Below, in pieces: positions 9,103 through 17,646 of a DNA stretch of 64,000 nucleotides. The number at the start of each line of letters is the position of its first letter. Position 1 is the first letter of the stretch. The stretch spans positions 310,001 through 374,000 of the forward strand of contig JBMNMS010000001.1 of assembly GCA_050953445.1 (NCBI GenBank), written 5' to 3'. Source of the DNA: JBMNMS01 sp050953445. Lineage in GTDB: Bacteria > Bacillota > Clostridia > Peptostreptococcales > Anaerovoracaceae. Under the pieces are notes generated by a model. It was not told the DNA's origin and ran no database searches. It saw only the letters and a list, made by a program, of their open reading frames with translations. Both the position numbers and the translations under genes were made by a program.

Positions 9103-9972
9103 CTATTCCTTTTTCGCCCAGACCCTCCTGGCCCTTTTCCCCTTTTTTCCTGTCCCATCATCCTCTTCATCCAGAGCAGTTTCATCCCCTTCCTTTTGCA
9201 ACTCATAGTCAGCCAGGAAGTTCTTTAATTTTTCCTCAATATATCTGGGGTTTTCACCCTCCTTAATTGAAATTATTCCTTCGATAATCATATCCTTGTA
9301 GAGCAGCTCCCTCTCCTGAGCCAGCTCCAATTTGTTCCCCATGGGTATAAAAAAGCAGTTAGCCAGAAGAGATCCGTAAAAGGTTGTTATCAAGGCCACC
9401 GACATGTTCAATCCTAATGTAGCCCCCCCATCATCTAAGTTCATGGATTTCAACATGTTTACAAGCCCTACCAGAGTTCCCAGCATACCGAAGGCCGGTG
9501 CCAGAGTGGCACCCATATCATAGAGTTTTCTTTCCTCAGCGTTTTGCCTTTCTATATTGGCCACCTTTTGTTCAAACCATGATTTCAACTTGTCCGGCTC
9601 AATGGCATCCACTATTAATAACACGCTTTCCTTGAGAAAATCGTCTTCAAATGTTAATGCCTTTTCCTCAAGGGCCAGAAGACCTTTTCTTCTTGCCTCT
9701 TTTGACAGATCGGTAATAATTTCGATGTATTCGTTTGGATCCTTTTTATCCTTCATGAAAATCATACTCAAGTGTTTGGGAATCAATCGAAATATTTTCA
9801 TAGGAAAAGAGGCCATGAGGACGAAAAAAGTTCCCCCGAAAACTATGAAAATACTCGGCCCGCTTATGAAGTTTAAAAGCAATGTAAAATCAAAACCTCC
9901 ATCGCTGAAAACTATTCCAAACATTATCGCCAATATAGCTGCTATGTAACCTATTAAAATGGTGATCTCCAT
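9103..9972 (-). CDS. motA: Flagellar stator protein MotA
   Basis: 289 residues with four membrane helices (about 2-20, 35-55, 155-180, 190-210) and a large cytoplasmic loop. The conserved APAFGMLGTLVGLVNML and ALITTFYGSLLANCFF stretches form helices 3 and 4, which line the ion path. MotA/MotB is the torque-producing stator. The C-terminal tail after residue 260 is charged, with acidic then basic runs, and is longer than in many homologues. It sits between flbD and motB in the usual order. Confidence 0.95.
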   Translation of the reverse strand: MEITILIGYIAAILAIMFGIVFSDGGFDFTLLLNFISGPSIFIVFGGTFFVLMASFPMKIFRLIPKHLSMIFMKDKKDPNEYIEIITDLSKEARRKGLLALEEKALTFEDDFLKESVLLIVDAIEPDKLKSWFEQKVANIERQNAEERKLYDMGATLAPAFGMLGTLVGLVNMLKSMNLDDGGATLGLNMSVALITTFYGSLLANCFFIPMGNKLELAQERELLYKDMIIEGIISIKEGENPRYIEEKLKNFLADYELQKEGDETALDEEDDGTGKKGKRARRVWAKKE

Positions 9973-9987
9973 TATCTATACCCTGAC

Positions 9988-10182
9988 CTATCTACTATTT
10001 ATCCCTCTTTTATAAGCTATAACCTTGGATACAACCTGTGCCGCACTCTCCGCTACCACAAAATGTTTTCCATTCACCAACCTTATTGTGGTATCCGGTC
10101 TTTCCTCAATCGTCTCAATAAGTTCCCCGTTTAAAATGAATTTCTCATCCCTTCCCTTATTTAGCTTTGTAAGTTCTATCAT
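9988..10182 (-). CDS. flbD: Flagellar protein FlbD/SwrD
   Basis: 64 residues. The FlbD family opening MIELTKLNKGRDEKFILN and the central TTIRLVNGKHFVVAES are clear. In Bacillus the family member SwrD raises flagellar power by supporting stator function, which fits its place between flgE and motA. The start ATG has a GGGGAGGAAG ribosome site just downstream of the 10210-10233 hairpin. Confidence 0.9.
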   Translation of the reverse strand: MIELTKLNKGRDEKFILNGELIETIEERPDTTIRLVNGKHFVVAESAAQVVSKVIAYKRGINSR

Positions 10183-10209
10183 AGCTTCTTCCTCCCCGGT
10201 CTTAGCTGC

Positions 10210-10233
10210 CGGAGGGGGCAGGATCCCCCTCCG
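10210..10233 (-). other. Strong intercistronic hairpin between flgE and flbD
   Basis: A 9-bp perfect GC-rich stem (CGGAGGGGG with CCCCCTCCG, loop of six) lies in the 64-bp gap after the flgE stop. On the transcribed strand no U-run follows, so it is not a standard terminator. It may protect the 3' end of hook mRNA or adjust the ratio of hook protein to the downstream flbD-mot genes; that role is inference. Confidence 0.6.
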
Positions 10234-10246
10234 CCGCTACTTTCTA

Positions 10247-11725
10247 TTATCTCTTCATGCTTACAAGCTCAGATAACATTTCATCGGACACCGTTATCAT
10301 CCTGGCATTGGCTTGAAATCCCCTCTGGGTTATGATCATCTCTGTAAACTCCCTTGATAAGTCTACATTAGACATTTCCAGGGCCCCGGATCTGAAATCG
10401 CCGCTGCCTCCACTCCCGGGCACTACTGCCACCGCTATTCCCGAGTTTGTTGTCTCAGCAAAATAGCCTTCTCCATCCTGTGCCAGCCCATCCGGATTGG
10501 CAAACTTAATCGATGCGATATGACCAATTTTAAACGGCTCACCCGGTCCTTCTCCTGCCTTACCTATGTTTACGTTTGTCATACCTCTGTCAAAGGCTTC
10601 CTCCAACCTGTTCCTGTCAATCTGCATGGTAATATCACCAAGGGTCAAGGTTTCAGCCGTTGATCCCACCGTCCAACTCCCGGTTAATTCCACCAATCCC
10701 CCGGATTTATCTACCGTGGTAGCAGTGATATTGTAAATCGTTCCATCTACTGTACCGCAATTTTCTAAATCACCTACGTTTGTCAATTCATAGCCCCCGG
10801 TGCCTATCGGTACTTCTATCGTAGCCTCCTGGCCACCGCTTTTATCCTGCACTCTAAAGGTAAGGGTGTTGGGAACTGTATCCTTATTTATCAAATGCTC
10901 ACCCATCTCCACCGTAATGGGAATTCCCGAGTCGTCCCCATGATATGTAAGGGAATATCCCGAAGCTGTGCGTTCCAGCAGAATATCTTCACCGGCTTCT
11001 ATCTTAGCATTGGAGCTCACCTTTAAAGGATGGAGTCCCCCATCATGTTTTTGGGTAACTGTCATTATCACCGGACCCCTGTAGGGGGAATCCTTTGCCA
11101 CCGTTGGGGCCGCCGTCATCCATGAGGTGTTTACCGCCGATGTAAATATAGGATCCCCCTCCTTTATCGCTGTAAGTTCCCCGTTTCTTCCGATGGCTAT
11201 GCCGGTGTATTTATCCATATCCTTTGGATCTATTCTGATTTCTGTTAAGTTCTGCACATTAGCGGTTCCATCTCCGCTAAGTTGAGGATTCTTTGTGGCT
11301 TCATCGATTTTAAAACCTAAAACCCTGTTACCATTGCTGTCCACCAGGTTGCCAGATAAGTCGAAGCTGAGTACTCCCACCCTGGTATAATGGATTATCC
11401 CATCTCCATCCTTGACCGGCAAATAGCCCTCACCATTAATATATATGTCCAATCCCCTGCCGGTGCTGGCACTTCCCGAACGTGTATTTAAAACATCTAT
11501 GGAGTTTACCTTTACCCCGTATCCCAATTGTGTAGGATTGGTTCCCCCAGCTGTGTTGGAGGGGGCAGAAGCTGGGTTTAATGTCTGATAAAAGACATCG
11601 GAAAATGTCACCCTGCTGGCCTTAAATCCATAGGTATTTACGTTTGAAATATTGTTACCGATTACATTCATCTTAGTCTGATGAGAAGATAAACCTGCAA
11701 CCGCAGAAAACATTGATCCTAACAT
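10247..11725 (-). CDS. flgE: Flagellar hook protein FlgE
   Basis: 492 residues from the ATG at 11723-11725, which follows an AGAAAGGA ribosome site by six bases; a start further upstream lacks such a site. The N-terminal rod/hook signature is complete (MFSAVAGLSSHQTKMNVIGNNISNVNT type), and the C-terminal FlgE heptad region ends with SNVDLSREFTEMIITQRGFQANARMI. The central part is the variable D2-like domain. FlgE polymerises into the hook joining rod and filament, with length set by FliK. It follows a small flagellar operon protein and precedes flbD. Confidence 0.95.
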   Translation of the reverse strand: MLGSMFSAVAGLSSHQTKMNVIGNNISNVNTYGFKASRVTFSDVFYQTLNPASAPSNTAGGTNPTQLGYGVKVNSIDVLNTRSGSASTGRGLDIYINGEGYLPVKDGDGIIHYTRVGVLSFDLSGNLVDSNGNRVLGFKIDEATKNPQLSGDGTANVQNLTEIRIDPKDMDKYTGIAIGRNGELTAIKEGDPIFTSAVNTSWMTAAPTVAKDSPYRGPVIMTVTQKHDGGLHPLKVSSNAKIEAGEDILLERTASGYSLTYHGDDSGIPITVEMGEHLINKDTVPNTLTFRVQDKSGGQEATIEVPIGTGGYELTNVGDLENCGTVDGTIYNITATTVDKSGGLVELTGSWTVGSTAETLTLGDITMQIDRNRLEEAFDRGMTNVNIGKAGEGPGEPFKIGHIASIKFANPDGLAQDGEGYFAETTNSGIAVAVVPGSGGSGDFRSGALEMSNVDLSREFTEMIITQRGFQANARMITVSDEMLSELVSMKR

Positions 11726-11801
11726 TTCATATCCTTTCTGTGCCCTATTCAAGCTCATCCGTCATTCAAAGCTTGCCATAGCTCCCCATTTCCGGGTCCG
11801 G

Positions 11802-12209
11802 CTATATAAACATGGCACCATCAATATTTGTAAATATATTATTTTGCATTTCATTTTTATCAACAACCGTAATTACAACTTTATTAGGAGCATTTACTAT
11901 GAATGCTGAATCATTCATTACGATTAAAGCGTCCCTGATTCCCTTTTGCTTCGCCCTGTTACAGGCGTCATCCAGCCGGCCTAAATCACTTTCACTTATG
12001 CTTATGTTTCGTTGTTCAGTGCGCAGATCAGCATGTTTGGAAAATGAAATCCTTTTATTTAACTGTTGATCCAGGATTTCTTCAAATGATTTCCCTCGGT
12101 TTATTCCCTCAATTCCGGTCTTCCCTTGTTCCGAGGATTTCATCCTTTCCGTCTGTCTGATGATGGCATCTCCGGGAGTATACCTTATTCCGTTAATATA
12201 GTCTGCCAT
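11802..12209 (-). CDS. Flagellar operon protein (TIGR02530 type)
   Basis: 135 residues from ATG 12207-12209, preceded by a GGGAGAG site inside the end of flgD, with which it overlaps by a few bases only if an upstream GTG is used. The text matches the small conserved protein found between flgD and flgE in Firmicutes flagellar operons: a low-complexity N-terminus, then SFEEILDQQLNKRISFSKHA and a C-terminal part with DALIVMNDSAFIVNAPNKVVITVVD. Its exact function is not known. Position suggests a role in hook assembly. Confidence 0.82.
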   Translation of the reverse strand: MADYINGIRYTPGDAIIRQTERMKSSEQGKTGIEGINRGKSFEEILDQQLNKRISFSKHADLRTEQRNISISESDLGRLDDACNRAKQKGIRDALIVMNDSAFIVNAPNKVVITVVDKNEMQNNIFTNIDGAMFI

Positions 12210-12214
12210 ACATA

Positions 12215-12769
12215 TCACTCTCCCTGCTCCGCTTCCGTGTCATCCCCGGCTTCTTCCATGTCATCCAAAACCGCATCGACATCCATATCTTCTCCGCCTT
12301 CTTCCCGGGCTTCAGCAACCTCTGGGGTGGGAATTATTATATTGGGCTCTTTTACCGACATTACGCTGCTTAGCGAATAACCCTTTCCTTCCACGACCAC
12401 CTGGGGACTGCCGTTATAGAAATTGACACTATCAACAAGACCTGTAAAACTGTTCATCACTCCGTCGCTGCCTACCTGGGCTATGGTCACTTCCTTTCCG
12501 ATAAGGCTTACCCCATAGGTAGTCATGGACAATTCGCTTAAATCCGCCAGAGCCTGTATCATGGAGAATTGTGCCATCTGTGCTATAAACTGTGTATCAT
12601 CCACCGTATTGTACATATCCTGATTCTTTAGCTGAGCCACTATAAGGGAGAAGAAGTCGTCCATCTGCAACATATTCTTATCCCCTAACGACTTGGTTCT
12701 GCTGCCTGCGTCGCTAACGTCTGACACCGGATTATATGTGCCATAATTGTTAATTAAATCTACCGGCAT
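12215..12769 (-). CDS. flgD: Hook cap/scaffold protein FlgD
   Basis: 184 residues. The N-terminal FlgD core is visible: MLQMDDFFSLIVAQLKNQDMYNTVDDTQFIAQMAQFSMIQAL carries the conserved hydrophobic pattern, followed by the GKEVTIA segment. FlgD caps the growing hook and guides FlgE addition. The Ig-like C-terminal domains of enteric FlgD are missing, as is usual in Firmicutes. The last 35 residues are a very acidic tail (EEGGEDMDVDAVLDDMEEAG), which is odd and of unknown use. A strong AGGAGG site precedes the ATG. Confidence 0.92.
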   Translation of the reverse strand: MPVDLINNYGTYNPVSDVSDAGSRTKSLGDKNMLQMDDFFSLIVAQLKNQDMYNTVDDTQFIAQMAQFSMIQALADLSELSMTTYGVSLIGKEVTIAQVGSDGVMNSFTGLVDSVNFYNGSPQVVVEGKGYSLSSVMSVKEPNIIIPTPEVAEAREEGGEDMDVDAVLDDMEEAGDDTEAEQGE

Positions 12770-12782
12770 TTTTTCCTCCTTT

Positions 12783-14000
12783 CTAAACCGTATAATTCAT
12801 TTTGTAAAATCCCTTGGGTGTGGCTTTTTCAACAGGACTGTTTTCGCCAAAGCCTGTACCCTGTTTAAATCCTATTGATGTTCCGAAGCCACGGCTACCC
12901 TTTTCTTCCCACTGACGCTGTCTTTCATCATGGGAAAAGTTCATAGCAGACTGCATCAGGTATCCCTGGTTTTCCTCCCTGCTTCCCAATTGGGATTGGC
13001 TATTCAGTTGAATGTTTTCTACCTGTACATTGTGAAGTCCCAAACCCGCTATGAGTTTATCAACCTGGCTGGTCAAAAGACTTTGAGTTTTATCACTTAA
13101 TGCTGAAATGTCAATAGTCAGCCTTCCCCGATGGATTTTAAGCTTAACGTCAATTTGCCCCAAGTCCTCGGGCTGCAGCTGAATCTTAAATTCCGTAGGT
13201 CCCTTTTTCACAAGTCTTGTCAGTATTTCGGCTCCTATCTGTTCATGCACCTGATTAAGGGTTTCAGACTTTCCTTCACCGCTGACGCCTTGAGCCGAGA
13301 GCATCTGTTCAACAGGAATTTCAAATCCTGATCCGTCCAGAGTCATAATTAAGCTTGACTCCCCTTTCTGCTGGATCCTTCCCTCTGCAGCATCCATATA
13401 ATCATTTTCTACGGCATAACCTTCTCCCGAAGTAGCCTTATGGGCTTCCATTTCTAACTTTTCCATACCTGCAGGTATCGTCGGGGCCATCTTAAACCGG
13501 GATATGCCCCCTAATCCTTCTTCGATAACCTTCGGTTTAACATCCGATATAGACGGCAATATGTCTTGTGGATTCCCTTTCTCTGTTCCTTCCGGCATCA
13601 AAACAGTTGCCTCCCGTACTCCGATTCCTCCAACCTTGATTACCTCAGGTCTATTCCAGGCTTCCCCGATTAAAATCTTGGGCTGAATCTCCGGTGCCTT
13701 CTGCCTGTCAGCTTCTCCCTGCACCATAAGTGCCCCGGGCATTGTCGGATATCCCGCCATTTCGTTCAGCTCCTCATAATCCATTTGACTTTCGAAAGGA
13801 TTTATCATATATGGAACAGAGTATGATGTCAGAAGTTCTTCTTCATCCCCATCGTCACCGGCCACCATATCCAATAACATTTGTTGAAAGGATGATATTC
13901 CTTCCAGTTGGTAACCGTTCCTCCGGCTATCGGCATTTACCGATAGCCCTTGATAATCGGCTGAATTGGCAAACATCATTAAACAGTTTTCAAAGTTCAT
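12783..14000 (-). CDS. fliK: Hook-length control protein FliK
   Basis: 405 residues from ATG 13998-14000, seven bases after a perfect AAAGGAGGTGA site. The N-terminal two thirds is poorly conserved and mostly disordered in look. The C-terminal Flg_hook domain (about 255-340) has the family signature PEDLGQIDVKLKIHRGRLTI and a following VDKLIAGLGLHNVQVENIQL. FliK is an exported ruler that measures the hook and triggers the FlhB switch. It precedes flgD, as in Bacillus. Confidence 0.9.
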   Translation of the reverse strand: MNFENCLMMFANSADYQGLSVNADSRRNGYQLEGISSFQQMLLDMVAGDDGDEEELLTSYSVPYMINPFESQMDYEELNEMAGYPTMPGALMVQGEADRQKAPEIQPKILIGEAWNRPEVIKVGGIGVREATVLMPEGTEKGNPQDILPSISDVKPKVIEEGLGGISRFKMAPTIPAGMEKLEMEAHKATSGEGYAVENDYMDAAEGRIQQKGESSLIMTLDGSGFEIPVEQMLSAQGVSGEGKSETLNQVHEQIGAEILTRLVKKGPTEFKIQLQPEDLGQIDVKLKIHRGRLTIDISALSDKTQSLLTSQVDKLIAGLGLHNVQVENIQLNSQSQLGSREENQGYLMQSAMNFSHDERQRQWEEKGSRGFGTSIGFKQGTGFGENSPVEKATPKGFYKMNYTV

Positions 14001-14042
14001 TTTCTCACCTCCTTTCATGCGATTTTTATAGGTAAACGTCTA

Positions 14043-14492
14043 TTAAACGATTGCCTGCATCACCCTTGCTGTGGAAATGTATTCTTCCAAATGCAGTTCT
14101 TCTTTCTTCAAATTATCCTTTACATATTCGTCGTATCTGACATCCCGTAAGGTTTCCAGAGATTTAGTCTCCAGTTTCAACCCCTTGATCACCTCTATTT
14201 CCTCAGCTATTTCCGCCTTTATCTGCTCTATGTTTTTCTCCTCTTCCTTAATGTTCTTTTTGAGATGATCCATATATTCTATATAAATCCTGCACATTGC
14301 CGGCGTTGTATTTCCGGTTATCTTGTTCTCCAAATCCTGACTGCAACATTCCATCTCTTCTTCCATGTGGCAGAGTTTCCTTTCCGCCGCCGCCAACTTA
14401 TTGTTCAAGACAGCCAGAACCATGATTTCACTATCTAACATCTGACCTTTGTATGAATGGATTTTCTCAAATCGAAAATTAAACTTCTTCAT
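14043..14492 (-). CDS. fliJ: Flagellar export chaperone FliJ
   Basis: 149 residues, almost all helical coiled coil, opening with the FliJ-like MKKFNFRFEKIHSYKGQ. FliJ joins the FliI ATPase ring to FlhA and helps substrate delivery. Sequence conservation in the family is low, so the call leans on position between fliI and fliK, length and the N-terminal RFEKI pattern. Confidence 0.87.
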   Translation of the reverse strand: MKKFNFRFEKIHSYKGQMLDSEIMVLAVLNNKLAAAERKLCHMEEEMECCSQDLENKITGNTTPAMCRIYIEYMDHLKKNIKEEEKNIEQIKAEIAEEIEVIKGLKLETKSLETLRDVRYDEYVKDNLKKEELHLEEYISTARVMQAIV

Positions 14493-14511
14493 CTCTCACA
14501 CCTCTGTTCCT

Positions 14512-15816
14512 TTAATTGATGGAAGCCTTCATCATCTCTACCGTATCCTCATAAGATATTTTCTCTCCCACTTCCTGTTGTAAGAAACCATTAATTTTAT
14601 CCATTTTCGACAGAGCTTCGTCCAAAGCCTGATTGGTACCGCTCTTATATGCCCCTATATTTACCAGGTCATAATTGGCATCGTGTATTGACATGAGATT
14701 TCTCATTCTCCCCGCCGCATCTATTTGTTCCCTATCCGCAATATCGTTCATCAACCTGCTCACGCTTCCCAAAACATCTATGGCGGGATAGTGATTTCTT
14801 GCAGCAATCTTCCTGGAAAGCAGAATATGGCCGTCTATAATGCCTCTCACCGTATCAGATATAGGTTCATTGACATCGTCACCTTCAACCAGCACTGTAT
14901 ATATTCCGGTTATGGAACCCTTTTCAAAGTTACCCGTCCTTTCTAAAAGCTTCGGCATCATGGAATATATAGAAGGTGTATATCCTCTGGCCACCGGTGG
15001 CTCTCCCGTAGCCAGGCCTATTTCTCTTTGAGCCATTGCAAATCTGGTAAGAGAATCCATCATCAACAGTACATCTTTTCCCTGATCCTTAAAATATTCC
15101 GCTATTGTCGTTGCTACCATGGCGCATTTCATCCTTTGCATGGGAGGCTGATCAGAAGTAGCCACCACCAACACGGATCGGGCAAGGCCCTCAGGTCCCA
15201 GGTCCCTCTCTAAGAATTCCCTTACCTCCCTGCCTCTCTCTCCCACCAGAGCGATCACGTTGACATCAGCCTTAACATTTCTGGCTATCATCCCCATCAG
15301 GGTGCTTTTTCCAACTCCGCTTCCAGCGAAGATTCCCATTCTCTGTCCCTTTCCTATGGTTAAAAGTCCGTCAATAGGCTTTATTCCAAATTCCAATATG
15401 TCCTGTATCCTGGGCCTGGACAGGGGATTAGAGCTAACACTTTGCACCTCATATTGAGCGTCCCATGATATGGGGCCGCCATCATCAATAGGGTGTCCCA
15501 TGGCATTTATAACCCGTCCAATTAAAGCGTCGGACATTCCTATCTTCAATGCGGAGTAGGTGGGCTCAACATAGTTACCCGAGCTTATTCCCTCGGGTTC
15601 CTCGTAAGGCATGAGTAAAACCCTGTTTCCTCGAAACCCCACAACCTCTGCATCTATGAAACCTTTGCTGCCATGACCGTAAATCCTGCATAAATCGCCT
15701 ATACTACATTCAGGGCCATTGGATTCGATCATCATTCCCACCACCTTATCTATCTTTCCATAGTATAGATAGGGGTCTGTGCTGCGTATTATGCTTCGAT
15801 AATCCTTGATGTCCAT
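14512..15816 (-). CDS. fliI: Flagellum-specific ATPase FliI
   Basis: 434 residues from ATG 15814-15816, five bases after GGGAG; a GTG at 15826-15828 is a weaker choice. Walker A GSGVGKS lies at residues 165-171 and Walker B (VLLMMDSLTR) near 245. The LARDVLVVATSDQ-like stretch and the ARGYTPS(I/V)YS segment are typical of the type III ATPases related to F1-beta. FliI with FliH and FliJ unfolds and feeds export substrates to the gate. It follows fliH by 21 bp. Confidence 0.97.
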   Translation of the reverse strand: MDIKDYRSIIRSTDPYLYYGKIDKVVGMMIESNGPECSIGDLCRIYGHGSKGFIDAEVVGFRGNRVLLMPYEEPEGISSGNYVEPTYSALKIGMSDALIGRVINAMGHPIDDGGPISWDAQYEVQSVSSNPLSRPRIQDILEFGIKPIDGLLTIGKGQRMGIFAGSGVGKSTLMGMIARNVKADVNVIALVGERGREVREFLERDLGPEGLARSVLVVATSDQPPMQRMKCAMVATTIAEYFKDQGKDVLLMMDSLTRFAMAQREIGLATGEPPVARGYTPSIYSMMPKLLERTGNFEKGSITGIYTVLVEGDDVNEPISDTVRGIIDGHILLSRKIAARNHYPAIDVLGSVSRLMNDIADREQIDAAGRMRNLMSIHDANYDLVNIGAYKSGTNQALDEALSKMDKINGFLQQEVGEKISYEDTVEMMKASIN

Positions 15817-15837
15817 AGTATCTCCCACAATTGTTTC

Positions 15838-16584
15838 CTACGAATTTTTAGACACGTGATCTACTGCTTTTTTCAGCTGGGCAAGCTGGACCGGTATGCT
15901 CATATCCACAATGCCACCCTGATTTTCCACTGCGATTAAATCCTCTCCCTGTATAAGCACCAATTTAGCATCCTTCATTTGTTCTCTTAGTTTTTTTGCT
16001 ATATCTTTGTCCACACGGGCTTCCAAGGTTTTTTGATGCTCGGAGAAATATATTTTTACCGCCTCCTCGTTCTCAGCCATTATCTCCTCCATCATCCTTT
16101 GTATCGCATCTTCGTCAACTTTCACATGCTGCTTCATTATTTTTTCAGCTAATCCGAAGGCTATATCTATTAATTCTCCTGTCTTTCTCTCCAACAGGCT
16201 TTGATGCTCCCTATTTATAGTCTCTATAAGGCTTTGTATCTCACGAATACCTTCCTCCGCCGCTTCTTCTGCATTTCTAATCCCCTCTTCCATACCCTTG
16301 CGCAATCCCTCTTCATAGCCTTTGCTTTCAGCTTCCTCCAAAATCTCTCGACTACTTCTCATTGCGCTGTCTATTATATCTTCCGCCCTTTGTCTGGCCT
16401 GATTTTCAAAATGTCTAATCTTCTGTTCAACTCTATCCAGCATCACCTGCCTGTTTTCATCGGCCCGTGGTGCACGTAAATCCACATCATCTTTTCTTGA
16501 TTGACCTTTTCCCCTATTGGAAGCCTGTGTATCCCAGGAAGTATGAACATTAGTTAAATACCTTGATTTTACAATATTAGACAA
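15838..16584 (-). CDS. fliH: Flagellar assembly protein FliH
   Basis: 248 residues. The start is a TTG at 16582-16584, eight bases after AAAGGA, overlapping the end of fliG. A long coiled coil (about 45-140) contains glycine-spaced repeats (KGYEEGLRKGMEEGI), a FliH hallmark. A C-terminal FliH/V-ATPase E-like domain follows (IAFGLAEKIMKQHVKVDEDA). FliH dimers hold FliI and link it to the C-ring. The 40-residue N-terminal extension is charged and not conserved. Confidence 0.92.
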   Translation of the reverse strand: MSNIVKSRYLTNVHTSWDTQASNRGKGQSRKDDVDLRAPRADENRQVMLDRVEQKIRHFENQARQRAEDIIDSAMRSSREILEEAESKGYEEGLRKGMEEGIRNAEEAAEEGIREIQSLIETINREHQSLLERKTGELIDIAFGLAEKIMKQHVKVDEDAIQRMMEEIMAENEEAVKIYFSEHQKTLEARVDKDIAKKLREQMKDAKLVLIQGEDLIAVENQGGIVDMSIPVQLAQLKKAVDHVSKNS

Positions 16585-17593
16585 TTATATCATCCTTTCC
16601 ACCTTTGGCTATCACTATCTCTCCTTCTTCCTCTAACCTTCTGATAATAGCCACTATCTTTTGCTGGGCTTCTTCCACATCTCTTACTCTTACGTTATGC
16701 AAGTATTCCATCTCACTTTGTACCGTCTCTCCCATACGCTGAGACATGTTATTGAATATAATCGCCGACACATCCTTGTTGGCTCCTTTAAGAGCAATGG
16801 CCATTTCCTTGGTATCCACCTCCCTGAGAAATCTTTGTATAGCAAAGGGATCCAGTATTATTATATCTTCGAATATGAACATGCGTTTTCTTATCTCTTC
16901 CGATAGCTTAGGATCCATTCTGCTCAGTTCATCAAAGATGAATTTTTCAGTGCCCCTGTCAATATTGTTCATTATTTCCGCTATATAGTTAATTCCGCCC
17001 ACCTCCAATAGGTCCACAGAGATAACCGATTCAAACTTCCTTTCCAGTATGGATTCCACCTGTTTTATAACCTCAGGCGATGTCCTGTCCATCCTGGCAA
17101 TCCTTTCAACTACATCGACCCTTATATCCTTAGGAAGCTCTGCTATTATGGAAGATGCCTGATCAGCCCTGGCATAGGATAGTACCAATGCTATGGTTTG
17201 GGGATTTTCATTCACTATCATATTCATCAGGTTCTTATAATCTGCCTTGCGAATGAAGTCAAAAGCCTTTGTCCTCAAGGTCTTAGTAACCCTTTCCAGA
17301 TACGCATTACCCTGCTGCACCCCGAAGGCCTTTTCAAGTACATTTTTTGCATAGGATATACCCCCATCAAGATAAACCTTTTGTGCAACGCATAGCCCGT
17401 AGAATTCCTCGATGGCCTGATCCGAATACTCCGGCTTTACGCTTTCCTGCCTGGTTATCTCATAGGTTAATTTTTCAATTTCATCCTCCGCCAGATGTTT
17501 ATACACGCTGGATGCCACATCAGCTCCCAGGGCAATTATCACCTGAGCCGCCTTTTGTTTTGAAGTTAATTCATCCATAATACCAACTGCCAT
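16577..17593 (-). CDS. fliG: Flagellar motor switch protein FliG
   Basis: 338 residues from ATG 17591-17593, seven bases after GAGGAAGAG; upstream in-frame starts lack a site. The N, middle and C domains are all present. The middle domain carries the EHPQ-type motif as ENPQTIALVLSY, and the C domain holds the charged torque helix (IIILDPFAIQRFLREVDTKEMAIALKG). FliG links the MS-ring to the C-ring and contacts MotA. The last residues overlap the fliH start. Confidence 0.96.
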   Translation of the reverse strand: MAVGIMDELTSKQKAAQVIIALGADVASSVYKHLAEDEIEKLTYEITRQESVKPEYSDQAIEEFYGLCVAQKVYLDGGISYAKNVLEKAFGVQQGNAYLERVTKTLRTKAFDFIRKADYKNLMNMIVNENPQTIALVLSYARADQASSIIAELPKDIRVDVVERIARMDRTSPEVIKQVESILERKFESVISVDLLEVGGINYIAEIMNNIDRGTEKFIFDELSRMDPKLSEEIRKRMFIFEDIIILDPFAIQRFLREVDTKEMAIALKGANKDVSAIIFNNMSQRMGETVQSEMEYLHNVRVRDVEEAQQKIVAIIRRLEEEGEIVIAKGGKDDIIV

Positions 17594-17646
17594 ATCTCTT
17601 CCTCTTTTATCTTGTCCGCCAATCATTCAAGACTTTCAAGACTTTC

